Shown piece by piece: positions 36,769 to 44,856 of a stretch of DNA of 64,000 nt. Made by a program: the position numbers and the translations under genes. The DNA is from Streptococcus ovuberis. Its GTDB lineage: Bacteria > Bacillota > Bacilli > Lactobacillales > Streptococcaceae. Positions within the stretch are counted from its first letter, which is position 1; every line of letters starts with the position of its first letter. The DNA lies in the NCBI RefSeq assembly GCF_012396585.1, contig NZ_JAAXPR010000003.1:1-64000 (forward strand), given 5' to 3'. The notes under the pieces are model-generated. The model ran no database searches and had not been told where the DNA came from. It was given only the letters and a program-made list of their open reading frames with translations.

Positions 36769-39144
36769 TTAGTCTGGATCTGTTTGGGCCAACTCATACA
36801 ACCGTGTTCCTTTAGGAATAGGATTTTCAAAAGGAATGATGGTATGTGCCGCAACCAGGAGACCTGAGCCTTTCTGACGTGGCTTCTCAATATACTTGAT
36901 CAAACTAGGTGGAATGGTCACGACCCTTTGGAGATCTTTGAGATCTTGGGGCTTATGCTTCAGCAAAAGCAAGAACTCACTGTTTGACAGTAAGTTTCTT
37001 CCTTCTTCAAACTTGATCAAGGTACCAATTTGCTGGGTAATAAAGGTTGGGACAGCTCCATATTTACGGATCCTAGCCCAAAGGTCCGCAAAGAAGGCAG
37101 CATCGCTAGCAGTTCTGAATGACTGATGGACCTCATCCCAGTAGAGACGAATGGTGGTCTTGCCCTGGTAATTGATAACCTGTTGCCAGATGTAATCTTG
37201 GATAACTCGGAGCGCAAATGGCTTGAGCTTATTAGCTAAGCCTTTGAGGTTAATAACGATGAGACGACTTGACATGTCCACGTTGGTAGGATAAGAGAAT
37301 AGGTTCAAACTTCCGATAGTATAAATCTCAGCCTTAGTAGCCAAATCTTGAGCCGCTTCTTCTGGTTGTTCTTTGAGCACCTGGTGCCAGTCTACAAGTG
37401 TTGGAGTTTCAAAACGCTCATAGGTTAAGGTGGTTACACGGTCAATAATGGTGACGTGATCATCATCTACCTCTTTCAAAATACTTTCAAAGAGACCCAT
37501 TAAAAGATTGGCCTTATCCGCAATCACGTCAATCTCCTCGTCATCGTCATTAAAGAGAGCTGTGATGGTTTGAGGTAAATCTAAGAGGTTTAGGTGGGTT
37601 TTTGATTTTGGTGAAATGTTTAAGACTTGCCCATCAAAAGCTTCAGCAATCTTGGTATATTCCCCTTCAGGATCCACAATAATCACTCGATCATCAGGAT
37701 AACGCAGGAGAGTAGGAATAATTTCCGTGGTCTTAGTGGACATCCCCTTACCAGATCCAGAAGACCCTACAACACCACCATTACCAGCGTTTAGGTCACG
37801 TTTGCGATCTAAGGTAATGGTGTTATGGGACAGCTGGTTCTGGCCATAATAGATAGCCCTAGGACTATCTGATCTCAAGTCCACATTGGTAAAGGGGACC
37901 TGGGTAGCAATATTAGTTGTGGTCATGGGACGGACAAATTTTTTCTTAGCATCTAAGAAAATCTGCCCGATTGGTAACATGGTATTTAAGGCTTGTTCCT
38001 GATGGTAATAGCATTCTACAAAGTCAACACCTAGCTTATTCCCAGCAGTTACTACCTTGGTTCGATGAGTGTTTAACTCTTCCTGGCTGTCAGCAACTAG
38101 GTAAACTGCAATCACCCCAGCAAAGGCCTTCTGGTCATTCTCACGAATTTCATCCTGCCAGCGTTTAGTTGCTTCATTCACTTCCTGGGCAATCCCTGAG
38201 ACTGCTAATTCTGGGTCAATCCCTTGCATGGCCCCATCCTTTTGGTTATTGATCATCTCACGTTTAACCTCAGATTGGGCATTTTGGAGAGATTGAGTAA
38301 ACTCTCCAGGGTTATAAGGATCAGCAGTCACCGTAATAGCCAGTTCAATCCCTATCGATGTCAACTCCTTGATCAATTTATCGGATAAGAAGGTTGGGAA
38401 TTGTCGGACATACATCACCTTAGCAAACTTGTCATCAATCTTAATCTGATTTTCCATAAAGTGGAATCGATTAGGAGCAACAAAATCTTTAGTCCTGAGA
38501 CCTGATAGGTCTATATCTCTATAGGTATACGGTAGATAGGGACTATGTTTCAGAAACCATGAAAAAATCCCCATGCGTTCTAAACCGTCCAGGGGATCAA
38601 ACTCTATATCCATCTCTGTAAACTGATCTGTAATGGATCCAGAGAGTTCATGAAGATTGGTATCTGCTTGTAAGGCATCATAAGCCTGGGTGGCCAAGGT
38701 AATGTACTTTTCAACTTTAAAATTTCGACTATCAGCTGAAAAGCGATTTTTAATCATCGTGTTGTACTCTTCACGCAGATCATTGTAATCATCATCCGCA
38801 GGTTCATACAGGATTTTTGAAATCGCAGAGCTTTCGACACGTCTGTTAATCACTAGCAGTTGCATGGTATTACCCACATCTAAACTATTAGTGGCTTCTG
38901 CATAGGTATCAATAACAGCGACTTTATCTTCATCTGAAGCTGAGGTGTAAGCCACGTCACCCAGACGATAACTCCTGGACCAGATGTTCTTGGCCACGTG
39001 CATTAGGCCATTCTCGAATAAGGACTGGTAATAAATCGAACTTTGGGTAGACGGTTTAATGGACCGTCTGAGGCGCTTCTTCCGTTCTTTCTCAGCTTTC
39101 GTCAGCTTGGCTTTCTTTTGTTTTTGAGCGAACTTTAAAATCAT
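36769..39144 (-). CDS. VirB4-type T4SS ATPase (PrgJ-like)
   Basis: 791 aa. Walker A VVGSSGSGKGMSTKTTE lies near residue 455, the acidic IIVDPEGEYTK follows, and Walker B RLYWDEVHQSF is near 650; all are typical of VirB4/TraE ATPases. It powers channel assembly and substrate transfer at the membrane. Start overlaps the upstream PrgI-like gene by 53 bases. Confidence 0.95.
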   Translation of the reverse strand: MILKFAQKQKKAKLTKAEKERKKRLRRSIKPSTQSSIYYQSLFENGLMHVAKNIWSRSYRLGDVAYTSASDEDKVAVIDTYAEATNSLDVGNTMQLLVINRRVESSAISKILYEPADDDYNDLREEYNTMIKNRFSADSRNFKVEKYITLATQAYDALQADTNLHELSGSITDQFTEMDIEFDPLDGLERMGIFSWFLKHSPYLPYTYRDIDLSGLRTKDFVAPNRFHFMENQIKIDDKFAKVMYVRQFPTFLSDKLIKELTSIGIELAITVTADPYNPGEFTQSLQNAQSEVKREMINNQKDGAMQGIDPELAVSGIAQEVNEATKRWQDEIRENDQKAFAGVIAVYLVADSQEELNTHRTKVVTAGNKLGVDFVECYYHQEQALNTMLPIGQIFLDAKKKFVRPMTTTNIATQVPFTNVDLRSDSPRAIYYGQNQLSHNTITLDRKRDLNAGNGGVVGSSGSGKGMSTKTTEIIPTLLRYPDDRVIIVDPEGEYTKIAEAFDGQVLNISPKSKTHLNLLDLPQTITALFNDDDEEIDVIADKANLLMGLFESILKEVDDDHVTIIDRVTTLTYERFETPTLVDWHQVLKEQPEEAAQDLATKAEIYTIGSLNLFSYPTNVDMSSRLIVINLKGLANKLKPFALRVIQDYIWQQVINYQGKTTIRLYWDEVHQSFRTASDAAFFADLWARIRKYGAVPTFITQQIGTLIKFEEGRNLLSNSEFLLLLKHKPQDLKDLQRVVTIPPSLIKYIEKPRQKGSGLLVAAHTIIPFENPIPKGTRLYELAQTDPD

Positions 39145-39457
39145 CTACAATGAGATCCTCCTCTCTATTTTGAAATTGTGTCTGATAGCTCCTCTCATGG
39201 ATGGTTATAAAATAAAGCACCCTTTCCTTGATGGCCTCATCCTTACCTGTACAATATAAGGTTAAAGGCACAAGCACCATAAACAGCAAGAGGTAAATGA
39301 GTATGAGCGGAAAGTTAATTAAAAATAGCCCAACACTTAAAGCACTAACCAAGAAAACACCGATGATGAAGATCACCAGTCTCTTGGAGGATTTAAACAG
39401 TGAGGGCTTTTCAAAATGATCAAATTCTTTTAAAAATTCTGAGCCTAATTTGGCCAT
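39092..39457 (-). CDS. PrgI-family membrane protein (VirB3-like)
   Basis: 121 aa from the ATG at 39457, which has AAAGGAGA six bases upstream; a longer frame lacks a site. Two adjacent transmembrane helices (IFIIGVFLVSALSVGLFL and LILIYLLLFMVLVPLTLY) and the EFDHFEKPSLF segment fit the PrgI/TcpE family. It is a channel core subunit encoded before VirB4. Confidence 0.85.
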   Translation of the reverse strand: MAKLGSEFLKEFDHFEKPSLFKSSKRLVIFIIGVFLVSALSVGLFLINFPLILIYLLLFMVLVPLTLYCTGKDEAIKERVLYFITIHERSYQTQFQNREEDLIVDDFKVRSKTKESQADES

Positions 39458-39475
39458 AAGTCTCCTTTCAGGTAT

Positions 39476-39508
39476 GAAAAAACACCCTACAGAATTTGTA
39501 AGGTGTCC
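39476..39508 (-). terminator. Terminator inside the T4SS operon, after the 107-aa gene
   Basis: Stem ACACCTTAC/GTAGGGTGT (minus strand) followed by TTTTTT, lying between the 39527 gene and prgI-like gene. It would attenuate expression of all downstream transfer genes unless antiterminated. Confidence 0.7.
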
Positions 39509-39526
39509 CATTTTATAAAATAAAAA

Positions 39527-39850
39527 CTAACGATAATATTTGATATAGTAGTATGTTCTCCGTAAGGTTAACAAACCTGTTAAGATAATGATAATTGTAA
39601 ATGCTATTGGAGATTTAACATAAGGAATATATTTAGAGTAGCCTAAACCTTCCAAAGAGCCTGCTCCAAGAACATACCATAAGCCAGAAGAAACCAAACC
39701 TACATAAATCCAAGATTTAATCCATGTATAAAGAAATACAGGAGTAAGTAGAATATATGATATGCCTTTACCAATAACTACAATAATAGCACCAAAAATT
39801 CCCTCTAATGAAGGTTCATCTTTAGTTAAAACAACTTCTTCTTCATTCAT
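39527..39850 (-). CDS. Small membrane protein, inserted cassette in the T4SS operon
   Basis: 107 aa from the ATG at 39850 with GGAGGT seven bases upstream. The N-terminus is acidic (MNEEEVVLTKDEPSLEG). Three to four hydrophobic helices follow, e.g. GAIIVVIGKGISYILLTPVF and SPIAFTIIIILTGLLTL, and the tail is basic/Tyr-rich (RRTYYYIKYYR). It has its own extended -10 promoter and terminator, unlike neighbouring genes. No known T4SS equivalent comes to mind. It could be an exclusion, immunity or cargo membrane protein; the function is unknown. Confidence 0.7.
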   Translation of the reverse strand: MNEEEVVLTKDEPSLEGIFGAIIVVIGKGISYILLTPVFLYTWIKSWIYVGLVSSGLWYVLGAGSLEGLGYSKYIPYVKSPIAFTIIIILTGLLTLRRTYYYIKYYR

Positions 39851-39877
39851 GTAAATACCTCCAGTGCCTATAAGATA

Positions 39878-39886
39878 ATTATACCA
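39878..39886 (-). promoter_or_regulatory. Extended -10 promoter of the 107-aa membrane gene
   Basis: Minus strand TGGTATAAT (39886-39878), 28 bases upstream of the ATG and inside the 3' flank of the PrgH-like gene. Confidence 0.5.
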
Positions 39887-39899
39887 CACAGAGACATCA

Positions 39900-40646
39900 T
39901 TACATAGCATTAAGTAAGTTTTTTGCAGTTCTTTGACTACCCCAAATAAGCGTAATAAATACAATACCCTTGGCCAAAGCCGCAAAGGCAATCGCCATCG
40001 CTCCCTTATCATTGGATAGAGTCATTTTAAATAGATCGTTAGATACAATGACTGGATAGAGACGGATGATAATAAATAAAACAATTACTTGGAAGGTAGC
40101 TGCCGCTACTAATTTTAAGAAATTGATGGTAATCTGTCGAGTGGTATCAGACATAAACAGGGCAATCAGTAGACCAGACACCGCCCTAAGAATATAGAGG
40201 TTAAAAGCCCTCATCATCATAATAATTTTAATCGATAGCTGTGAAATCCCCTCAACAGTCCAAGCAATAACTAAAATTAAATGTTTTATAATGCCTTTAA
40301 TCCCTTTGACTTCAATCCCTAAATCCATGTCAACAGGTTTAACTGTCTTATCCATAGCCTTAACCGCACCAGTGGTTAGATACATAATCACATCAAAAAT
40401 TAAACGAGCATTCTCTACCAAGAGAAAGGCCAGAAGAAATTTGTAGGCAATGCCCCAAAAAATTTCTCCTGTCATCGATGCTCCTTGCCTGGCTTGGTGT
40501 TTTGTGATGGTATCAAACTCAATCGCAAAAAATATCCCAATCAGGATATGAGCTATCGGCTTAGTAGCATTATAAACCAGGTTGGTAATTGCATTAGCCT
40601 GAGCATTATAGGCCGATATAGACTGGGTTAGTTCAGTAATATCCAC
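39900..40646 (-). CDS. VirB6/TrbL-like polytopic membrane protein (PrgH-like)
   Basis: 248 aa with about five to six transmembrane segments (IFWGIAYKFLLAFLLVENA, LIVIAW-like LILVIAWTVEGIS, VIVLFIIIRLYPVIV, GIVFITLIWGSQ). It fits the VirB6 role as a polytopic channel subunit. Place between the small membrane subunit and PrgI-like gene matches PrgH. The start has an upstream AGGAGGGCT-type ribosome-binding site. Confidence 0.8.
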   Translation of the reverse strand: MDITELTQSISAYNAQANAITNLVYNATKPIAHILIGIFFAIEFDTITKHQARQGASMTGEIFWGIAYKFLLAFLLVENARLIFDVIMYLTTGAVKAMDKTVKPVDMDLGIEVKGIKGIIKHLILVIAWTVEGISQLSIKIIMMMRAFNLYILRAVSGLLIALFMSDTTRQITINFLKLVAAATFQVIVLFIIIRLYPVIVSNDLFKMTLSNDKGAMAIAFAALAKGIVFITLIWGSQRTAKNLLNAM

Positions 40647-40658
40647 ATATAGCCCTCC

Positions 40659-40895
40659 TTAGAATTCTAGAGCATTGATAGCAGCAATAATACCTGCCAA
40701 AAAGGCTCCCAAGCCACCTGCTTGAGCCAAGCCAAACAACATTTGGTTACGACCTTCTTCCTTGGTCAAATCATTGTTAATACGCTGACCAGATAAGAAT
40801 TTCAGATAGCCTTCTGCTGCCGACCATAAGCCATTAACAGCAGCAATACCAAAAATTAGCGAGATAAAGCCAATAATGATTGTTTTTGCGTTCAT
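40659..40895 (-). CDS. Small two-helix membrane subunit (PrgF/VirB2-like position)
   Basis: 78 aa from the ATG at 40895 with AAAGGAG eight bases upstream; a GTG/ATG seven codons earlier is not preferred. Two hydrophobic helices (AKTIIIGFISLIFGIAAV and LAQAGGLGAFLAGIIAAI) flank a polar loop. The pattern is that of a small pilin-like or channel subunit, as PrgF. It is the first gene of the T4SS core transcript. Confidence 0.7.
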   Translation of the reverse strand: MNAKTIIIGFISLIFGIAAVNGLWSAAEGYLKFLSGQRINNDLTKEEGRNQMLFGLAQAGGLGAFLAGIIAAINALEF

Positions 40896-40913
40896 GTTTT
40901 CTCCTTTATAATT

Positions 40914-40941
40914 CAAAAACCCCAGTTATTCAGAACTGGGG
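40914..40941 (-). terminator. Terminator after the surface-adhesin operon
   Basis: Perfect stem CCCCAGTT/AACTGGGG with a six-base loop followed by TTTTTG on the minus strand, between the antigen I/II-like gene and the T4SS core. It limits read-through from the highly structured surface-protein operon. Confidence 0.85.
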
Positions 40942-41070
40942 AAGAGTTGGTTAGATCAGCCTAACTAGCTGATAGACATCTGTTTCAGATGATAAAGTTG
41001 GGATCTACCTTACCAGGAAACAAATATCTAGCAACTAGCTAGGCATTAACCTAGCATAGTTGATTGAGGA
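40942..41070. other. Noncoding gap between adhesin gene and terminator
   Basis: 129 bases with several CTAGCTAG/AACTAGC-type short inverted repeats. No reading frame or promoter that I can support. Confidence 0.4.
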
Positions 41071-44000
41071 CTAGTCCTCTTTACGCTTACGCACCGCAAA
41101 TCCAAGACCGCTCATAGCTGATACTAAACCAGCCATCAACAGACCGATTGAGCCACCATCACCAGTCTGTGGCAATACCTTAGCAGCTACTACAGGAGTT
41201 GCTGGAGTAACTGGAGTTGGTGTTACTGGTTTTTCTGGTGTTGGAGCTTCTGGAGCTGGAGGTGTTGGTTTTGGTGGCGTGTGAGTGATCACGACATTAG
41301 ATACCACTGGATTACCATTAACGTAGAGTTGGTAAGAGTTAGTCACGTCTCCAGCTTTAATACGCTTAACAGTAATGTACCCATCTGCACCAAAGGCGCT
41401 CTCACGTTGGATTGATTTCAAGAAATCTTCTTTGAATCTAGCTACAAAGAGTCCAAACTTGGCATCGTAGACTGTTTCCACGTGATCTTTGAGATCCGCA
41501 CCAGCTTTAATCACGGTACCATCTGCCAAAGTAATGTCTACTTTAGCTTCAAAGCGGTAGGCCTGGTACTCGTCATGCGTTGCTTGGAGTTGGTCCACAA
41601 AGCGGTATTCATGAAAATCATAACCACGATCAGCTGGAATAACCCAACCTTCAAGTTTGTAAGTTACTTCATCACCAATTTGAACTGTACCACCATCAAT
41701 GGACTTGCCATCTTTATCCAGCACGTCCTTATGGATAGCCAGCACTGGCAAATTGTTCACTACAACATTTCCTGCATAACCGTTACCGAAGTCAATCTGG
41801 AAAGTTTGGTTGGTAATGTCACCTTCTTTGAAAGTCTCCTTGATCTTGAAGGAAAGGTTGTAAGTAATATCCAAGCCTTTTTGAACATAAGCTTCAAAGA
41901 ATTTCTGAGGGTCTTTTGCTACCCAAAGATAAAATTCACCAACTGGAGAGATTCCAGAATCCTTAATCAAAGTCTGAAGCTTTTCCTCAAGAGCATCTAA
42001 AGACAAAACATGTCTCATCTCAAGTAACTCACGAACATCATCACCATTAGAGGCTGTAATGCTGTTAACTACTAAAGATTTACCATCCAAAGCCTCATCT
42101 TTTAAGTCCTCCAAGTGTAGGAAATTCTTGAGAATAGCTGAGCGACTAGCTAACATGCCTCTATACTGATCGAAGTCCTGTTTGGCCAAATAGTTAAGCG
42201 TAGTGTTTGGTAAAACTGATTTACCATCAATAGAGTTGCCTTTATCGTCAACAACATCTTTCTTAGGCTCAATCAAGTTGTCTGTTGGTGTTGGAGTTTC
42301 TGGTTTTGGAGTTAAACGTTTGTAAACGTAGGTTACTTCCGTTACCCCTTCTACCACCTTACCTGTTTCGTTTCCGATAGTCGCAGTAGGAATGAGTTCA
42401 TACTCAATACCATCATTAGTCTTGATAGTACCTGGTTTGTTATCAGTTGTTTCATAAGACTCACCAACTGGCGCAGATGGGGTATCTACTACATCAACTG
42501 CGATTGGACGATTAGTGCCTTCTTCAACGTAATGGACGATAACAGAGCCTTTACCAGCTTCTTTAGCTACAAGATCATAGAAATAAGTAACATAAATTGT
42601 TCCATCAATAACCTTACCGTTTTCAGCACCTTCAACTTTTTCAGTCAATTTGTACTGATTGCCTTCAAAAGCGATAATAGCTGGCTTGTTATCGGTAGTG
42701 TCATAAGATGAGCCTACTTTTCCATCTTCTACATCAATAGCATTTTCAGCAATCTTCAGCCCATCTGTAGAGCGATAACGAACTACAACGTTACCATTGT
42801 AAGTACGAACTTCTGAACCTGGCGTATAGACAACAGGGGTATCAGATACCGTTGTATATTCGCCTTTAGGAGTAGTGATTGTTGTAGTGAAGGTATTCTT
42901 GTAAGTCGCACCATCATTGACCACACGACCAACAATAGTTGCCACAGGAATAGCTACATCTTTAGTCAAGTCTGCATTGATTGCTTTAAGCGTAGCTTCA
43001 GTCGCAACCAGGGAAGCCTTACCAGTTTCGTCAAATGTTACTAGATAGGCTGGTGAAGCTTCAGCAGTTGCCTTAGCATCAATTTCAAAACCTGATGGCA
43101 ATGGATCAGACATGGTGTAAGCTGTAACAACTTCACGACCTGCTTTAAGAGAATCATTTGCAAGTGTCCAGGTAACTGTAGAGCCTTTTGGCACAAGTTG
43201 ACCATCTACTGATACCTGATCTGCATTGATGACATCTTTGTCATTGCTTGGTTTTTGATCCAAAAGAACATCATGGACATTTGTAGTTACAACAAGTTTT
43301 TCATACCCAATCTTGTCAAGCTCTGGCGATGGTGCTGGAGGAAGTACAAATCTTTCTTCAGGAACATCGACTTTTGGCGTCAAATTCGGTTTAATTGGTT
43401 CATATTTATCAGGCTCAAAACTTCCAGTATCAGGAGTTGATTGAATCAACTTGAGATCCCCTGGTTTTTGGTTAGTGTTTCTGAATTGCACGAACACTTG
43501 ACCGTGTGTGTTATGGATCCAGTTGTCATCAACGTTAAGAACCTGAATCAAGCTTGAAGTCTGATTTGGGGCTAAAGTGGTTCGAAGGTTGACATCTAAT
43601 GTTTTATTGATAGGAATATCAAAGTCTGAGTTTCCATCATACTGATGTGAATAAACATTATTCCCTTTCAAATCTTGAATATGTAAACTGATGTTTTGAT
43701 TAACTGCACGGTTGGCCGTGAAGTTTTTAAAGCTATGGTTCTTCAATGTTACTGTTGATACAACAATCACCTCACCAGCCTTTCCATCAGAACTTACCGT
43801 CCAATTGATACGGCCATTGATCTTCCCTTCGCCAAATACACCAACACCGTCATTCACGTCATAGTGTAGAGTAAAATCACCCGTACGATCATCTACAGTT
43901 GCTTTCATGAAGCTATCACCATACTCCAAATTATCAACATTTTGTGTACGAGCCTCTACATTAGCACTAAATGATGTACCATTGTTGAATCGAGCAAGGG

Positions 44001-44856
44001 CAGCGTTGTAAGCATCTTGCAAAGCTTTATTTTGAGCATCAATTTTATCTTTTGCTTCTTTATTCTTAGCGTCAACAGCAGCTTGACCTTCCGCATTACG
44101 CTTATCAACTTCTGCTTGACCTTCCGCATTCAACTTGTCAACACGGGCTTGCTCAGCTGCATTCGCTTCATCAATAGCTTTATTCTTAGCAATAGCTTCC
44201 GCACGTGCTTCATTATTTGCCTTAATTTCAGCGTTTTTCTTATCAATTTCTGCTTGGGCCTTCGCTTGTTCATCAAGTTTAGCCTGATTTGACTTTGAAA
44301 CTTCTTCAACTTTTGCAGCAATTTCTTTTGACTTAGCTTCAGCTTCAGCCGCTGTTACTTTAATAGTACCAGTTGCTTCTGTTTCCCCTACAGCTTTGCC
44401 AACAGCTTCCTGAATAACTTCATTGGCAGTTGTATGAGCAACTTCAGCCTTATTAACAGTTTCAACTTGTGTATTCAAATCAGCCTGAGCTTCAGTCAAG
44501 GTGTTGTGAGTTACTGTTTCAGTTTGATTAACCTCAACACCTGCTTGTGTCGCAGATTCCACAGCACTATTCAACGCTTCAGATGTTACTTCTGAAGTCA
44601 ACGTTCCTGTTTGGTTTCCTGATTGAGCAGTTGCTTCTTGGTTAGCAACAGGTGTCTCTGGCTGAGCAGATTGAAGGTTTGTCGCTGGATTGTCCGTTAA
44701 AACAGCAGTTGGAGCTGTTTCTACAGGTGATACTTCATCCGCAGAAACGGAATTGCTCATAAAAAGCATAGCTCCCAAAGCGATCCCACAAACCAAACCA
44801 TAGGCTTTTGATTTACGGAAATATCCGCGTCCTTTTTGTGTTGTATTTTGATTCAT
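41071..44856 (-). CDS. Antigen I/II-type adhesin (PrgB/aggregation-substance-like), LPxTG
   Basis: 1261 aa. Signal peptide of the YSIRK-like streptococcal class (YFRKSKAYGLVCGIALGAM). Residues about 130-300 form an Ala/Lys/Glu coiled coil with repeated AEGQAEVDKRN/AEGQAAVDAKN units. A GbpC/Spa adhesin-like domain (about 300-470) contains NNGTSFSANVEARTQNV. C-terminal adhesin and isopeptide-type domains and two MucBP-like repeats (RYRSTDGLKIAE; VHYVEEGTNRP) follow. It ends with LPQTG, a membrane helix and RKRKED. Such proteins bind host or sibling cells and boost mating-aggregate formation. Translationally coupled to the upstream LPxTG gene (TAATG). Confidence 0.93.
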   Translation of the reverse strand: MNQNTTQKGRGYFRKSKAYGLVCGIALGAMLFMSNSVSADEVSPVETAPTAVLTDNPATNLQSAQPETPVANQEATAQSGNQTGTLTSEVTSEALNSAVESATQAGVEVNQTETVTHNTLTEAQADLNTQVETVNKAEVAHTTANEVIQEAVGKAVGETEATGTIKVTAAEAEAKSKEIAAKVEEVSKSNQAKLDEQAKAQAEIDKKNAEIKANNEARAEAIAKNKAIDEANAAEQARVDKLNAEGQAEVDKRNAEGQAAVDAKNKEAKDKIDAQNKALQDAYNAALARFNNGTSFSANVEARTQNVDNLEYGDSFMKATVDDRTGDFTLHYDVNDGVGVFGEGKINGRINWTVSSDGKAGEVIVVSTVTLKNHSFKNFTANRAVNQNISLHIQDLKGNNVYSHQYDGNSDFDIPINKTLDVNLRTTLAPNQTSSLIQVLNVDDNWIHNTHGQVFVQFRNTNQKPGDLKLIQSTPDTGSFEPDKYEPIKPNLTPKVDVPEERFVLPPAPSPELDKIGYEKLVVTTNVHDVLLDQKPSNDKDVINADQVSVDGQLVPKGSTVTWTLANDSLKAGREVVTAYTMSDPLPSGFEIDAKATAEASPAYLVTFDETGKASLVATEATLKAINADLTKDVAIPVATIVGRVVNDGATYKNTFTTTITTPKGEYTTVSDTPVVYTPGSEVRTYNGNVVVRYRSTDGLKIAENAIDVEDGKVGSSYDTTDNKPAIIAFEGNQYKLTEKVEGAENGKVIDGTIYVTYFYDLVAKEAGKGSVIVHYVEEGTNRPIAVDVVDTPSAPVGESYETTDNKPGTIKTNDGIEYELIPTATIGNETGKVVEGVTEVTYVYKRLTPKPETPTPTDNLIEPKKDVVDDKGNSIDGKSVLPNTTLNYLAKQDFDQYRGMLASRSAILKNFLHLEDLKDEALDGKSLVVNSITASNGDDVRELLEMRHVLSLDALEEKLQTLIKDSGISPVGEFYLWVAKDPQKFFEAYVQKGLDITYNLSFKIKETFKEGDITNQTFQIDFGNGYAGNVVVNNLPVLAIHKDVLDKDGKSIDGGTVQIGDEVTYKLEGWVIPADRGYDFHEYRFVDQLQATHDEYQAYRFEAKVDITLADGTVIKAGADLKDHVETVYDAKFGLFVARFKEDFLKSIQRESAFGADGYITVKRIKAGDVTNSYQLYVNGNPVVSNVVITHTPPKPTPPAPEAPTPEKPVTPTPVTPATPVVAAKVLPQTGDGGSIGLLMAGLVSAMSGLGFAVRKRKED

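Noticed and set aside
44130..44321. Lys/Arg-rich minus-strand frame inside the adhesin gene
   Set aside because: Out-of-frame shadow of the coiled-coil repeats.
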